Positions 26,860 to 37,602 of a stretch of 64,000 nucleotides of DNA are shown piece by piece. Numbering within the stretch: the first letter of the stretch is position 1; every line of letters begins with the position of its first letter. Origin of the DNA: Acidilutibacter cellobiosedens (lineage in GTDB: Bacteria > Bacillota > Clostridia > Tissierellales > Acidilutibacteraceae); contig NZ_CP035282.1 in the NCBI RefSeq assembly GCF_004103715.1, positions 2,780,673 to 2,844,672 of the forward strand, given 5' to 3'. The notes under the pieces were generated by a model. The model saw only the letters and a program-made list of their open reading frames with translations, was not told where the DNA came from and did not search any database. The translations under genes and the position numbers were made by a program.

Positions 26860-28938
26860 CTATTTAAATAGATAATTGTAAATCATTATGGCCGCACTTT
26901 CTCTGGTCAAATTGCTCTTAGGATTGAATTTACCATCAGAACCTTGAATGATTTTTAATCCATATGCAATATTTACATATCCTAATAATTTTGGATCTAT
27001 ATCCTTTGTATCCTTAAATATTTCTTTGTATATTCCTTCCAGATCTGCGACTTTGCTATATCCCAGAGCTCTTATAATAAATTTGACTCCTTCTTCCTTT
27101 GTAACGACTCTCTCCGGATCTCTTTCCCCTTCTTTTACTATTCCTTGAACCGTTAAATATTTATAAAGAGAATTATCAAAATCCTTAGAGTCCGGCTCAA
27201 AATAAGGATAAGCCGCTTTACAAATTAAATATAGGAAATCCTTCTGGATAATATTTTCTTTCGGTTTAAACTCATCCGATGAAAAATATATGCCATAATC
27301 AGCTAAAGTCTGAATCTGAACCTTTGCATTGCTATCATCAATATCCTTATAAACAGGGGCTACCTTTTCTTTATAAACGTTCCCGTTACTATCCAAAAGC
27401 TGTCCCGTAGTCGCACTGATATTTACAGGTTTATCCTGCTTTAACGTATAGCATAATTTTACGGACTTAGTATATTTAGGAGTCGTATAATCATATACAG
27501 TCACATATCTAAGTTCCATCCCTATATTACTATACAGAACGTCGTAAGCTTTGTCTGAAGATATTATCTTATCTTGAGACGGAAATTCTCCTTTATACCA
27601 ATCAATATTATACGATGTTATCTTTCCGTTCACACCATTAATTCCTACACTTATATCATCTCCGTCGACATAAGCTTCACCTGATTTTCTTACAAAATTA
27701 AAATATCTATAAATATCATTCTTTTGTACATTTCCCTGCTCCATCAATTCCACTTCTTTATACTTTGAAGGATTGAATTTTTGGATAAAATCCTGAGCGT
27801 TCTTTAACAGTTCTTTATCCGAATATTTTACGGAACCTGTACTCGCATTTGGATCCCCGTAATAAAAACTTATCAGTTCTCCCGTTTTAGCATCAACAGA
27901 CACCTCATAAGTTTCATAATTGTTATTCTCGGATTTTTTATTAAAACTAATCATCCATACATATTCGCCTTCGTTTTTCCAATAGGAATTTAAAGACTTA
28001 TCAACAACTTCAAATTCTTCACCTATATTTAACATTTTTCTTGCTTTATCTACGGCTTCATCACCATTTATAATTGAAGATATACTTTCAACGGCTTTAA
28101 TCTCGTCGGGAGATAAATTCTCTCCGTTACCGCCTGCATCTGCCATACTTTTTTCCTCTGCTCCTCCATATAGTCTGTAATAATCGTATGGCATCAATTC
28201 TCCCGTCAGTGCATCTACTCCCTTAGATTCTCCTATATAAGAGTATGCTAAATAATAGTTTGGCTTATCCTTTTCATAGGTATATTTATACACCAAATTT
28301 ATTCCTTTTTTATCTTTAAATGTGCTCTTTGCCTCATCTAAAGATATAATATTTTTGCTATCCGGAAACTTCAAGCTACTGTCCCAATTGAAATTGTAAT
28401 TTGTAACTTCTCCTGTATTTTTATCTACATATATGGTTGCATTATCATCACTATAAGGAATTCCGTTTACAATCCTTATGAATTCATAATCATATTCATT
28501 TGATCCAGGATTCAAAGATGTATTTTCATTGTCATATTTTACAGACTCAACTACTTTAGGATTGACTTTTTTCAAAAATTCCTGAGCAATTTTCAATCCG
28601 TCTTCCTTTGAAAGTTTAGGCAGTTTGTTATCTGATGTATTCTCGGAGTTATATTTATTGTAATTAAGAACCGTTCCTTCAGCATCAATAGTCACATTTA
28701 CTCCCTTAGAGTCCTCCTTGGAATTAGTCCAATTTAGATAGAATGTAACTTTTTCTCCCGAAGAGCTTACATTATAATCAAATTTATCATAAGTATCTGT
28801 AATATTAAACAGCTCTTTAGATCTTAATATTGCATCTTGAAGTTTTTTATCATATTGTTCTTCTCCAAATACTGCTAAAGGCAACATCAGAGAAATCATC
28901 AGCATAAAAGACACTACTTTTAATATTTTTTTTCTCAT
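26860..28938 (-). CDS. Secreted YcdB/YcdC-repeat protein with S-layer homology end
   Basis: A 692-residue exported protein. Residues 1-25 are a signal peptide (LMISLMLPLAVFGEE). It then has repeated ~100-residue YcdB/PepSY-like modules (KLSKEDGLKIAQEFLKKVNP; DEAVDKARKMLNIGEE; KYSDKELLKNAQDFIQKFNP). The C-terminal ~150 residues hold SLH-like segments (YKDIDDSNAKVQIQTLADYG; YGLKIIQGSDGKFNPKSNLT) that should bind the cell wall. The molecular role of YcdB modules is not known to me. It is single, followed by a strong terminator. Confidence 0.82.
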   Translation of the reverse strand: MRKKILKVVSFMLMISLMLPLAVFGEEQYDKKLQDAILRSKELFNITDTYDKFDYNVSSSGEKVTFYLNWTNSKEDSKGVNVTIDAEGTVLNYNKYNSENTSDNKLPKLSKEDGLKIAQEFLKKVNPKVVESVKYDNENTSLNPGSNEYDYEFIRIVNGIPYSDDNATIYVDKNTGEVTNYNFNWDSSLKFPDSKNIISLDEAKSTFKDKKGINLVYKYTYEKDKPNYYLAYSYIGESKGVDALTGELMPYDYYRLYGGAEEKSMADAGGNGENLSPDEIKAVESISSIINGDEAVDKARKMLNIGEEFEVVDKSLNSYWKNEGEYVWMISFNKKSENNNYETYEVSVDAKTGELISFYYGDPNASTGSVKYSDKELLKNAQDFIQKFNPSKYKEVELMEQGNVQKNDIYRYFNFVRKSGEAYVDGDDISVGINGVNGKITSYNIDWYKGEFPSQDKIISSDKAYDVLYSNIGMELRYVTVYDYTTPKYTKSVKLCYTLKQDKPVNISATTGQLLDSNGNVYKEKVAPVYKDIDDSNAKVQIQTLADYGIYFSSDEFKPKENIIQKDFLYLICKAAYPYFEPDSKDFDNSLYKYLTVQGIVKEGERDPERVVTKEEGVKFIIRALGYSKVADLEGIYKEIFKDTKDIDPKLLGYVNIAYGLKIIQGSDGKFNPKSNLTRESAAIMIYNYLFK

Positions 28939-28956
28939 AAATAACCCCCCTTGGTA

Positions 28957-29343
28957 TTACAAGTATTTAATAGCTATAATCTTATTTTTATTAACATAAA
29001 ACTCATCACTTAAGCCATTGGCAATTATCAGTCCTCTTCCACTGCATTTTAAATCTAAAGGATTATATTTATTGCAGTCAAAAATAAAACCTTCTCCTTC
29101 ATCTGATACTTCAATCTTTATTACTTTCTCCATCACCTCCAGATGGAGTTTAACACATTTATTTCTGTCATAATCATTTCCGTGTATGGCTCCGTTAGTT
29201 ACAAGCTCATTTAATATCAGCTTAACATCGAACATTACCGTTTCATCCGAAATTATTCTGCTCAATTCATTCAACACGTTTTGTAAAAAATCTTTAATAA
29301 TATACAAATCACTGCACACATAACCATTAAATATAAAGGACAA
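28957..29343 (-). CDS. Anti-sigma-factor-type ATP-binding protein (SpoIIAB/RsbW-like HATPase)
   Basis: A 128-residue single-domain HATPase_c protein with N-box ILNELVTNGAIHGND, G1 DEGEGF and the closing GRGLIIANGLSDEF motif. These are the marks of serine kinases of the SpoIIAB/RsbW group that bind a sigma factor or an anti-anti-sigma protein. No STAS partner or sigma gene lies nearby, so its partner is unknown. It is 18 nt upstream of the YcdB/SLH gene and may be co-transcribed with it. Confidence 0.8.
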   Translation of the reverse strand: MSFIFNGYVCSDLYIIKDFLQNVLNELSRIISDETVMFDVKLILNELVTNGAIHGNDYDRNKCVKLHLEVMEKVIKIEVSDEGEGFIFDCNKYNPLDLKCSGRGLIIANGLSDEFYVNKNKIIAIKYL

Positions 29344-29632
29344 CTAAATCACATCCATCTAATATATATTTTACGTTTTATGATTTTATTTAAACTATTT
29401 AATAGTTACCCATATTTTTGTCCTTCAACCTAATGTTTTTTACTTAATTTATAAAACTATATCTCTCCTTCCATATCAAATTTCTTAAAAATATTATATA
29501 ATTAAAATATCATAAATGGGTTACAAAACCATTACAATATTGTATAAACAAAAGTGGTTTAAAATAAGCAATAAGCGGGTATTATTTATTATGTTTAACT
29601 CATTATGACAAATTTATGAGGAGAGTGATAAA

Positions 29633-29794
29633 ATGGATAGATATGTTTGTGGTCCGTGCGGTTATGTTTATGATCCTAAAGTAGGAGATCCCGACGGAGG
29701 TATAGCTCCGGGAACCCCCTTTGAAAAACTTCCTGATGATTGGGTATGCCCAGTCTGTGGCGCTACAAAGGATCTTTTTGAAAAAGAAGAATAA
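29633..29794 (+). CDS. Rubredoxin
   Basis: A 53-residue rubredoxin, one of the few plus-strand genes. Four iron ligands are Cys6, Cys9 (YVCGPCGY) and Cys39, Cys42 (DWVCPVCGA), at the normal spacing, and PEKLPDDW-type wording is intact. ATG follows GAGGAGAG. It carries single electrons in the cytoplasm, often to rubrerythrin or oxygen reductases; a rubrerythrin gene lies at 46085-46672. Confidence 0.96.
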   Translation: MDRYVCGPCGYVYDPKVGDPDGGIAPGTPFEKLPDDWVCPVCGATKDLFEKEE

Positions 29795-29800
29795 TAAAAG

Positions 29801-29825
29801 AGCAGCAATTATTTTAATTGCTGCT
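29801..29825. terminator. Shared terminator between rubredoxin and engB
   Basis: The stem agcagcaatt/aattgctgct lies 6 nt past the rubredoxin stop, followed by CTTTTC on the plus strand. On the minus strand the same stem includes the last codons and stop of engB and is followed by CTTTTATT. It serves two convergent genes. Confidence 0.75.
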
Positions 29826-30417
29826 TTTCATTTACTTCAAGTATTTCTTCTATTATTTCCCATATAAGTTCAATATTCATTCTCTTTTCTGCAGAATATG
29901 GAATTATCAAGTTTTCATCAGCAATTCCCAATTTCTTCTTTATTACAGAAATCTGTTTTGTAATCTGACTTTTAGATAGCTTATCGGATTTGGTACATAC
30001 AGCTATGCCGTTAAACCCATAGGATTTAATCCACTTATACATGGTTAAATCATGCTCCCCAGGTTCATGACGTATATCTAAAAGAAGAATTACTTCCACA
30101 AGGTTTTCTCTGTTGTGAAGATAATCATCAATCATTTTGCTCCATTTTTCTTTTTCTCCCTTAGACACTTGAGCATAACCATATCCGGGTAAATCTACCA
30201 GTCGAAATTGATCATTTATATTATAAAAATTTATAGTTCTGGTCTTCCCAGGTTTGTTGCTTGTCTTTGCTAAACTTTTTCTATTTGTCAATGTATTTAT
30301 TAGAGACGATTTCCCTACGTTGGATCTTCCTGCAAATGCTATTTCAAATTTATTATCTTTCGGATATTGTTTTTCATTAACTGCTAATGCAGTAATTTCA
30401 GACTTATTTATTTTCAT
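29809..30417 (-). CDS. engB: Ribosome biogenesis GTP-binding protein EngB/YsxC
   Basis: A ~202-residue GTPase with P-loop GRSNVGKSSL, G2 KPGKTRTINF, G3 DLPGYGYA and G4 CTKSDKL. This is the EngB (YihA/YsxC) family needed for 50S subunit assembly. The ATG at 30417 is preferred over 30426 because AAGG inside the end of lon lies at a good distance. It overlaps lon by 14 nt, a linkage common in Firmicutes. Confidence 0.95.
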   Translation of the reverse strand: MKINKSEITALAVNEKQYPKDNKFEIAFAGRSNVGKSSLINTLTNRKSLAKTSNKPGKTRTINFYNINDQFRLVDLPGYGYAQVSKGEKEKWSKMIDDYLHNRENLVEVILLLDIRHEPGEHDLTMYKWIKSYGFNGIAVCTKSDKLSKSQITKQISVIKKKLGIADENLIIPYSAEKRMNIELIWEIIEEILEVNEKQQLK

Positions 30418-32764
30418 TTTTATCATCCTTATTCAGCAAAGAATATTTTAGCACCTCATCCATACTTCTCACAAATATAAATTGAGTCCTTTTCTTTATG
30501 TTCTTGGGGACTTCTTCCATATCCTTTTTATTTTCATAAGGAAGAATTATCCTTTTAATCCCCGCTTCACTTGCCGCAAGGACTTTTTCTTTAATTCCTC
30601 CTATAGGAAGGACTCTGCCCCTTAATGTTATTTCTCCTGTCATGGCCGTATCCCTTCTTATAGGCTTTCCGGAAAGAGCCGATATAACTGCCGTAGCCAT
30701 AGTAATACCTGCCGACGGACCATCTTTAGGTATTGCACCTTCCGGCACGTGAATATGAATATCCGTATCTTTATAAAACTGTTCGTCTATACCAAAATCA
30801 GAAAAATTCCCTCTTATATAACTTATCCCCGCCATGGCGGATTCTTTCATTACATCTCCGAGCTGTCCCGTAAGTTGGAGTTTACCTGTACCTTTCATAC
30901 AATTTACTTCTATAAAGAGTATTTCCCCTCCGAATACTGTCCATGCAAGGCCTGTTGCTATTCCTACTTGATTCTTTTCTTTTACTACTTCGTGCTTGTA
31001 TTTTTCTACTCCTAAGTAGTTATGCAAATTCCCGTTATTTATTCTCACCCTGTTGATATTTTCTTCAACTATTCTTTTAGCCGACTTTCTGCAAATATTG
31101 GCTATATTTCTCTCCAAATTTCTAACTCCCGCTTCTCTGGTGTAATTGCTGATTATAGTTTTTAATGCTGTCTCGGAGATATATAAATTTTTCATTTTCA
31201 AACCATTTTCTTTAATTTGCTTGGGAAGAAGATAGCCTTCCGCAATTTTTAATTTTTCTTCTTCCGTATACCCCGATATTCTTATAACTTCCATTCTATC
31301 GAGGAGTGCATCCGGTATAGTCATAGTAGTATTGGCAGTAGTTATAAAGAACACCTTTGACATGTCAAAAGGTACTTCCAAAAAGTGATCTGTAAAGGAA
31401 TTATTTTGTTCGGGATCCAGGACTTCCAGCAATGCACTTGCCGGATCTCCTCTGAAATCTCTATTTAATTTATCTATCTCATCAAATAAAAATACAGGAT
31501 TTTTTGAACCTGCCTTTTTAATTAAACTTATAATCCTTCCGGGCATCGCTCCTACATAAGTTCTTCTATGTCCTCGTATTTCTGCTTCATCTTGAATCCC
31601 TCCCAAGGACATTCTTACAAAGTTTCTATTTAAAGACTTGGCTATGGACTTAGCTATAGAAGTTTTCCCAACCCCAGGAGGTCCTACAAAGCACAGTATA
31701 GGTCCTTTCATATTTCCGGATAACTTTCTTATAGCTATATATTCCAATATTCTTTCCTTTACATCCGTCAGTCCATAATGATCCTTATTTAATATTTCTC
31801 TTGCCTTTTTTAGATCTACCTTATCTTTAGTTTCTTTATCCCAGGGAAGTTCTATAATCCAATCAAGATAAGTTCTTATAACTCCCGTTTCAGGTGAACC
31901 TGGAGAAAGCTTATATAATCTCTCTGCTTCAGTTATTGCCTTATCTCTTACTTCTTTAGGCATCTTTACTTTTTTAATTTTATTCTTGTATGATTCCACT
32001 TCCTCAGATACTTCGTCTTCTTCACCCAACTCCTTTTGAATTGCTTTCATCTCTTCCCTCAAATAATATTCCTTTTGCACTTGCGTGATCTGTTTCTTAA
32101 CTCTTTGATTGATATCAACTTTAATTCTCAATATTTCTATTTCTTCCTGAAGCATTTTATGAAGTATTTCCAATCTTTCATAAAAATCAAATGCTTCCAA
32201 TATTTTCTGATCGTATTCAGGCTTTAAATATATATAAGAAGCTATAATATCCGCAAACCTTCCCGGATCTTCTATTTCGGCAACAGTAACAATTACATCC
32301 TGAGATATTCTGTTGCTTAAGTTAGTATATTCCTGAAAATCATCCAGTACCAATCTCATTATGGCTTCCGTTTCCTTATCTTTTCCTATTTTCTCCGGAT
32401 CATAAGTAAGCTCTTCTATTTCGGCTTCAAAATATTTATCCGTTTCTGTAAAATCTACTATCCGTCCTCTGTTCAATCCTTCTATAAGAACTCTTATACT
32501 CCCTCCCGGAAGTTTAAGCATTTGTTTAATTTTCGAGACAGTCCCTATATGATAAAAATCATCTATCCCAGGTTCATCTATTTTGGGATCCTTCTGAGAA
32601 CATAGTAAAATTAGAGAATCATCTACCATTGCCTTTTCCAGTGCATTCACAGACTTATCTCTGCCTACATCAAAATGAATAATCATATAGGGAAAAACAG
32701 ATACTCCTCTTAAAGCTATGATAGGTATGGTTCTTTTTAAAATACTATATGGGTTTAACTTCAT
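30404..32764 (-). CDS. lon: ATP-dependent protease Lon (LonA)
   Basis: A 786-residue LonA. It has the N-terminal substrate domain (about 10-200), a coiled-coil, an AAA+ module with Walker [14 protein letters not shown] and Walker B FLFDEIDK, and a C-terminal Ser-Lys protease domain ([21 protein letters not shown]). It degrades misfolded and regulatory proteins in the cytosol. It lies between clpX and engB. A terminator after clpX suggests it has its own promoter; I saw no clear heat-shock operator in the 55-nt gap. Confidence 0.96.
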   Translation of the reverse strand: MKLNPYSILKRTIPIIALRGVSVFPYMIIHFDVGRDKSVNALEKAMVDDSLILLCSQKDPKIDEPGIDDFYHIGTVSKIKQMLKLPGGSIRVLIEGLNRGRIVDFTETDKYFEAEIEELTYDPEKIGKDKETEAIMRLVLDDFQEYTNLSNRISQDVIVTVAEIEDPGRFADIIASYIYLKPEYDQKILEAFDFYERLEILHKMLQEEIEILRIKVDINQRVKKQITQVQKEYYLREEMKAIQKELGEEDEVSEEVESYKNKIKKVKMPKEVRDKAITEAERLYKLSPGSPETGVIRTYLDWIIELPWDKETKDKVDLKKAREILNKDHYGLTDVKERILEYIAIRKLSGNMKGPILCFVGPPGVGKTSIAKSIAKSLNRNFVRMSLGGIQDEAEIRGHRRTYVGAMPGRIISLIKKAGSKNPVFLFDEIDKLNRDFRGDPASALLEVLDPEQNNSFTDHFLEVPFDMSKVFFITTANTTMTIPDALLDRMEVIRISGYTEEEKLKIAEGYLLPKQIKENGLKMKNLYISETALKTIISNYTREAGVRNLERNIANICRKSAKRIVEENINRVRINNGNLHNYLGVEKYKHEVVKEKNQVGIATGLAWTVFGGEILFIEVNCMKGTGKLQLTGQLGDVMKESAMAGISYIRGNFSDFGIDEQFYKDTDIHIHVPEGAIPKDGPSAGITMATAVISALSGKPIRRDTAMTGEITLRGRVLPIGGIKEKVLAASEAGIKRIILPYENKKDMEEVPKNIKKRTQFIFVRSMDEVLKYSLLNKDDKNENK

Positions 32765-32835
32765 TTTTTCACTCCTTTATGTACATAACTAAATATAGTT
32801 TATCTTATTAAATTAATATTATGAAAAAATTAATG

Positions 32836-32865
32836 AAAAAGACTCACCAACATGTGAGCCTTTTT
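32836..32865 (-). terminator. Terminator after clpX
   Basis: AAAAAGGCTCAC/GTGAGTCTTTTT (minus strand) forms a 12-bp stem with one mismatch ending in T5, just past the clpX stop. Confidence 0.82.
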
Positions 32866-32867
32866 CA

Positions 32868-34148
32868 TTATGATGCAGTCTCTCTTTCCCCAGATTTTTT
32901 CTGTCTTGCTTTTTTCTTTCTATCAGAAATCACAAGAGTAGGTTCTCCACCATTCATAATTGTTTCCTTAGTTATAACACATTTCTCTATATCATCCCTT
33001 GAAGGTATTTCATACATTATATCCAACATTGTTTCTTCTATAATGCTTCTGAGTCCTCTTGCTCCGGTTTTTCTTTCAATGGCTTTTTGGGATATAAGAT
33101 CTAAAGCATCTTTCTCAAACTCAAGCTCCACATCATCCATTGCAAATAATTCTTTATATTGTTTTACCAAAGCATTTTTAGGTTCAGTAAGGATTTTAAC
33201 AAGAGATGGTTTATCCAATTCCTCTAATGTAACAACGACAGGAAGTCTCCCCACAAATTCAGGAATTAAACCATATTTAATTAAATCTTCAGGTCGAATA
33301 TATTTAAGTATATCTCCTACGCTCAAATTGGTTTTACTTTCAATTTTTGCTCCGAATCCCATGGAAGACTTTCCGGTTCTGTTCTGGATAATCTTCTCCA
33401 ATCCATCAAATGCTCCTCCAACTATAAACAAAATATTAGTTGTGTCAACTTGAATGAATTCTTGATGGGGATGCTTTCTTCCTCCTTGAGGAGGTACATT
33501 AGCTACAGTTCCTTCCAATATTTTCAAAAGTGCCTGTTGTACTCCCTCTCCGCTTACATCCCTTGTAATCGACGGGTTTTCCGTTTTTCTTGCTATTTTA
33601 TCAATTTCATCTATATAAACTATACCCTTTTCCGCTCTTTCAATATCATAATCCGCCGCTTGAATTAATTTTAGTATGATGTTTTCAACATCTTCTCCTA
33701 CATAACCTGCTTCTGTTAAAGAAGTTGCATCCGCAATAGCAAAAGGTACATTTAATATTTTGGCAAGAGTTTGAGCAAGAAGAGTTTTTCCTGAACCAGT
33801 AGGCCCAATCATAATAATATTACTTTTTTGTAATTCAATATCATTATTTTTATTTGATTTTCTGTTAATACGTTTATAATGATTATACACCGCTACAGCT
33901 AAGGCCTTTTTGGCCCTCTCTTGTTTTATAACATATTCATCAAGAGTTTCTTTTATTTTATAAGGTTTAGGAAGTTCTTTTACTTCATAATCAAAGGAAT
34001 CTTCAAATTCCTCATTTATAATCTCCTGGCAAAGTTCAACACACTCATCACATATATATACATTAGGTCCTGCAATAAGTCTCCTCACCTGGTCCTGAGG
34101 CTTTCCGCAAAAAGAACACCTAAGCTGCTTGTCATCATATTTTGCCAT
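32868..34148 (-). CDS. clpX: ClpX, ATP-dependent unfoldase of the ClpXP protease
   Basis: A 426-residue ClpX with the N-terminal zinc finger (Cys11, Cys14, Cys33, Cys36) and an AAA+ domain. Walker A is [13 protein letters not shown], Walker B is VYIDEIDK, and the GYVGEDVE pore loop and the [11 protein letters not shown] sensor-2 region are present. It feeds tagged proteins to ClpP, encoded 19 nt upstream. The C-terminal ~20 residues are a basic tail. Confidence 0.97.
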   Translation of the reverse strand: MAKYDDKQLRCSFCGKPQDQVRRLIAGPNVYICDECVELCQEIINEEFEDSFDYEVKELPKPYKIKETLDEYVIKQERAKKALAVAVYNHYKRINRKSNKNNDIELQKSNIIMIGPTGSGKTLLAQTLAKILNVPFAIADATSLTEAGYVGEDVENIILKLIQAADYDIERAEKGIVYIDEIDKIARKTENPSITRDVSGEGVQQALLKILEGTVANVPPQGGRKHPHQEFIQVDTTNILFIVGGAFDGLEKIIQNRTGKSSMGFGAKIESKTNLSVGDILKYIRPEDLIKYGLIPEFVGRLPVVVTLEELDKPSLVKILTEPKNALVKQYKELFAMDDVELEFEKDALDLISQKAIERKTGARGLRSIIEETMLDIMYEIPSRDDIEKCVITKETIMNGGEPTLVISDRKKKARQKKSGERETAS

Positions 34149-34167
34149 TGTGACACCTCACTTAAAG

Positions 34168-34752
34168 TTATTTTTTAAACTCAATCACTTCATCTATTAT
34201 ACCATATTTTTTAGCTTCGTCTGCATTCATAAAAAAATCTCTATCAGTATCTTTCGATACTTGTTCATAGGATTTTCCGGTTCTATCACTTAATATCTTA
34301 TTTATTCTCTCCCTCATTTTAATTATTCTTTCTGCTCGAATTTTAATATCTTCTGCCTGCCCTTGAGTTCCTCCTGAGGGTTGATGAATCATAATCTCCG
34401 AATTCGGAAGAGCAAATCTTTTTCCCTTTGCACCTGCGGCAAGTAAAAACGCTCCCATGCTTGCAGCCATTCCTACGCATATAGTAGAAACATTGGGCTT
34501 TATATACTGCATAGTATCATAAATTGCAAAACCAGATGTAATAACACCACCAGGAGTATTTAAATAAAGTTGAATATCTTTGTCGGGATCTTCCGCTTCA
34601 AGAAACAATAACTGTGCTACAACTAAATTTGCAGTAACATCATTTATTTCATCTCCAAGAAAGATAATCCTTTCCTTTAATAATCTTGAATATATATCGT
34701 AAGATCTTTCACCCCTATTAGTTTGTTCTACTACCATTGGAATTAAAGCCAT
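34168..34752 (-). CDS. clpP: ClpP, serine protease subunit of ClpXP
   Basis: A 194-residue ClpP with catalytic Ser98 (GMAASMG), His123 (MIHQPSGG) and Asp172. The length and N-terminal [22 protein letters not shown] are canonical. ATG 34752 sits 7 nt after GAGGGG; the TTG just before it is less likely. It lies between tig and clpX, the usual clostridial order, and all three probably share a transcript. Confidence 0.97.
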   Translation of the reverse strand: MALIPMVVEQTNRGERSYDIYSRLLKERIIFLGDEINDVTANLVVAQLLFLEAEDPDKDIQLYLNTPGGVITSGFAIYDTMQYIKPNVSTICVGMAASMGAFLLAAGAKGKRFALPNSEIMIHQPSGGTQGQAEDIKIRAERIIKMRERINKILSDRTGKSYEQVSKDTDRDFFMNADEAKKYGIIDEVIEFKK

Positions 34753-34773
34753 CAAAACACCCCTCTCATAACA

Positions 34774-36063
34774 TTATACGAATTTTACATTTTTAATAAG
34801 CAATTCAATTGCCTTATCTTTAATTATACCCGATTTAATCCATTCTAAATCTCCCTTTTTTACGTCTTCTTTAAACTTTTCTGTATCTTTTGGATTATAT
34901 TCCGCAGCAATTTTTTCTATTTCTTTATCTATCTCTTCTTCTGTAGCCTGAATATTTTCCTGTTTTGCCAATTCACCCAATACAAGGTCAGACTTAACTT
35001 TGTTACCAGATCTTTCTTTAAATTGCTCTTTTAATTTTTCCAAAGAAGTATTTGCAAATTCAAAATATTTATCAAGAGACAATCCTTGCATTTTCAGCCT
35101 ATAATCAAATTCCGATACTTCATCATCTATTTGTCTGTCAATCATAACTTCAGGAATTTCAACTTCTGAAATCTCCATCAATTTTTCAATAGCTTTTGTT
35201 TCATTTTCAACTTTCTCTTTATCTTTTGCTTCCTTCTCAAGTTTCTCTTTTATACTCGATTTAAGTTCATCTAAAGTATCAAACTCACTTACATCTTTTG
35301 CAAATTCATCATCTAATTTTGGTTTTTCTTTAATCTTAATTTCCTTTATCTCAACTTTAAAGAGTGCATCTTTAGATCTTAATTTTTCTTCAAAATAATC
35401 ATCGGGAAATTTTACATTAACATCCACTTTTTCTCCTACTTTTTTCCCTATAAGCTGTTCTTCAAAACCAGGGATAAATTTTTTTGAACCCAATTCCAAA
35501 TTTTGATTTTCAGCCGTTCCACCTTCAAATTTTTCTCCATCCATATATCCTTCAAAATTTATTGTTAATATATCTCCATTTTCCGCTTCTTTATCATCAG
35601 CATCAATAAGCCTGGAATTCATATCCTGCATATTTTCAATTTCTTTTTTTACATCTTCTTCAGTAACATTATACTTTGCCTTTTCTATTTCTATACTTTT
35701 ATAGTCTCCAAGCTTTACTTCGGGTTTTACGGTCACATCAAGTTTTAGTATAACAGGTTTACCTTTTTCCAATTGTTCAATATCCACTTGAGGTTGATCT
35801 ACAGGTTCCAATTCTAACTCTTTAACTGCTTCCTCATAAGCTTCTGGTAATAATATATTCAACGCCTCTTCATAGAATATGCTTTCTCCGTAATTTAGCT
35901 CAATAATTTTTTTTGGAGCTTTTCCCTTTCTAAATCCGGCCACATTAAATTTATTTCTAATCTTTAAGTATGCTCTATCTATAGCTCTTTCAAATTTATC
36001 CTCTTCAATTTCGGCTTTAAAAGTAACTATATTATTCTCCTTTTTTTCTACGTTAAAATTCAT
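34774..36063 (-). CDS. tig: Trigger factor, ribosome-bound chaperone and prolyl isomerase
   Basis: A 429-residue trigger factor. It has the N-terminal ribosome-binding domain with the signature NVAGFRKGKAPKKII (about 38-52), the FKBP-type isomerase domain (about 155-240; GDILTINFEGYMDGEKF) and a long helical C-terminal chaperone domain. It meets nascent chains at the exit tunnel. It heads the tig-clpP-clpX group, and AGGAGG precedes the ATG. Confidence 0.97.
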   Translation of the reverse strand: MNFNVEKKENNIVTFKAEIEEDKFERAIDRAYLKIRNKFNVAGFRKGKAPKKIIELNYGESIFYEEALNILLPEAYEEAVKELELEPVDQPQVDIEQLEKGKPVILKLDVTVKPEVKLGDYKSIEIEKAKYNVTEEDVKKEIENMQDMNSRLIDADDKEAENGDILTINFEGYMDGEKFEGGTAENQNLELGSKKFIPGFEEQLIGKKVGEKVDVNVKFPDDYFEEKLRSKDALFKVEIKEIKIKEKPKLDDEFAKDVSEFDTLDELKSSIKEKLEKEAKDKEKVENETKAIEKLMEISEVEIPEVMIDRQIDDEVSEFDYRLKMQGLSLDKYFEFANTSLEKLKEQFKERSGNKVKSDLVLGELAKQENIQATEEEIDKEIEKIAAEYNPKDTEKFKEDVKKGDLEWIKSGIIKDKAIELLIKNVKFV

Positions 36064-36165
36064 GTTTTCCCTCCTAACTTAATATTTGACTCTTCAAAGC
36101 TAATATACACTATCTTATAAAATTATATCATAAAAAGTAAATATTTGAACTGTCAAATGTCAAAA

Positions 36166-36193
36166 ATAAAAAAGCCACTGGAGTAACCACTGG
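36166..36193 (-). terminator. Probable terminator of tRNA-Leu
   Basis: CCAGTGG-TTACT-CCAGTGG (minus strand) can pair except for a central G-G mismatch. It is followed by CTTTTTTATTTTT, immediately downstream of the tRNA. Confidence 0.6.
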
Positions 36194-36201
36194 TTTCATC
36201 T

Positions 36202-36285
36202 TGGTGCGGGAAAGAGGACTTGAACCCCCACGTCAATGACACTAGATCCTAAGTCTAGCGCGTCTGCCAATTCCGCCATTCCCGC
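36202..36285 (-). tRNA. tRNA-Leu (anticodon UAG)
   Basis: An 84-nt class II tRNA with encoded CCA. The acceptor GCGGGAA/TTCCCGC, the anticodon stem CTAGA/TCTAG around loop CTTAGGA (anticodon TAG), a variable arm and the GGTTCAAGTCC T-loop are all visible. It reads CUA-type leucine codons. It lies upstream of tig, with its own terminator between. Confidence 0.96.
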
Positions 36286-36428
36286 TTATCTGTATAGATT
36301 ACCTTTTTCATTATAACATTTCACATTAAATTGTCAATATTATTTTTTGTGTTTGGTTTCCATAAAAAACTACAGCTTTGTTATTCTAAAACTGTAGTTT
36401 TAATGATTTTATTCAAAATATTTGCAAT

Positions 36429-36653
36429 TTATTTTAAAAATACTTTGGTAAAAAACAGAATAAATAAACCAAATACAATAGCGCCTAATACTACTATAGG
36501 AAATATTATCTGAAAAGCTGCTATTATCATTGCTAAAATATCTTTCTTAGTGAATTTGTATGGTTCTTCAGCATTTTTTCTGTCAATTTCTCTTTTCAAA
36601 TCCCTTTCCTGTTCTTTTATAGTTTTTTTATTTGGCAAAGTGGCACGCCACAA
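36429..36653 (-). CDS. Small single-pass membrane protein downstream of oppF
   Basis: A 74-residue protein overlapping the 3' end of oppF by 26 nt. TTG 36653 is the best start because GGGAGGAG lies just before it within oppF; the longer ATG reading has no ribosome binding site. A charged N-terminal half (KKTIKEQERDLKREIDRKNAEE) precedes one strong hydrophobic helix (about 45-70). I do not recognise a family. It may be a small accessory protein of the Opp transporter, by position only. Confidence 0.55.
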   Translation of the reverse strand: MWRATLPNKKTIKEQERDLKREIDRKNAEEPYKFTKKDILAMIIAAFQIIFPIVVLGAIVFGLFILFFTKVFLK

Positions 36654-37602
36654 AGTGTTCTCCTCCCAGATTTCTAAATTCAGGAATTTCTTCCTTACAT
36701 ATATCTTTTGCATAAATACATCTTGTATGAAATTTGCAACCCGAAGGAGGATTAGCCGGACTTGGAATATCCCCTTCCAAGATTATTCTTTTAATTTTTG
36801 TCTTAGGATTGGGTACAGGTATCGCGGAAAGCAATGCTTGAGTATAAGGATGCTTAGGATCATTGAACAGGTCCTTTTTATTTGCCATTTCAACTAAAGA
36901 ACCCAAATACATTACTCCGACTCTATGGCTTATATATTTAACAACCCCTAAGTCATGAGAAATAAACAAGTATGAAAGCCCTCTGTCTTTCTGCAAATCC
37001 GTCAAAAGATTTATAATCTGAGATTGAATCGAAACATCAAGGGCAGAAACCGGTTCGTCGGCAACTATAAAAGAAGGATTAAGGGCCAAAGCTCTTGCTA
37101 CCCCTATTCTTTGCCTCTGTCCTCCGGAAAATTCATGAGGATATCTGTTTAAATGATATTTAGCCAATCCACATGATACAATAACTTCTGTTATATAATC
37201 ATCTAATTTCTTCCCCTTTTTGTACAATCCATGTTCGACTAATGATTCTCCGACTATTTGAGACACTGTCATCCTCGGATTAAGAGAACTGTAGGGATCT
37301 TGAAATACTATCTGCATCTCTCTCCTTAATTTCATCATTTCATCCTTGGAAGCATTTAGAACATCTTTTCCTTTATAATATACCTTCCCTTCATTGGCAT
37401 CCAGTAGCCTTAAAATTGTTCTGCCAGTCGTAGACTTTCCGCAGCCCGACTCTCCTACCAACCCTAAGGTTTCTCCTTCTTTTATATAAAATGAAATATT
37501 GTCAACTGCTTTTACATCTCCTACTTTTTTTCTAAAAATTCCTTTATATATAGGAAAATATTTTTTTAAATTATCCACTTCAAGAAGTGCATTCTCGATC
37601 AT
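36628..37602 (-). CDS. oppF: Oligopeptide ABC transporter ATPase OppF
   Basis: A 324-residue ATPase with Walker A GESGCGKSTTGR, signature FSGGQRQRIG, Walker B FIVADEPVSALD and the C-terminal oligopeptide-transporter domain with three cysteines (GCKFHTRCIYAKDIC), which binds a 4Fe-4S cluster in relatives. ATG overlaps the oppD stop as ATGA and follows AGGAGG. It energises peptide uptake together with OppD. Confidence 0.95.
   Translation of the reverse strand: MIENALLEVDNLKKYFPIYKGIFRKKVGDVKAVDNISFYIKEGETLGLVGESGCGKSTTGRTILRLLDANEGKVYYKGKDVLNASKDEMMKLRREMQIVFQDPYSSLNPRMTVSQIVGESLVEHGLYKKGKKLDDYITEVIVSCGLAKYHLNRYPHEFSGGQRQRIGVARALALNPSFIVADEPVSALDVSIQSQIINLLTDLQKDRGLSYLFISHDLGVVKYISHRVGVMYLGSLVEMANKKDLFNDPKHPYTQALLSAIPVPNPKTKIKRIILEGDIPSPANPPSGCKFHTRCIYAKDICKEEIPEFRNLGGEHFVACHFAK

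Noticed and set aside
32765-32835. CtsR or CIRCE heat-shock operator in front of lon
   Set aside because: No direct GGTCAAA repeats or long CIRCE-type inverted repeat was seen in the gap.
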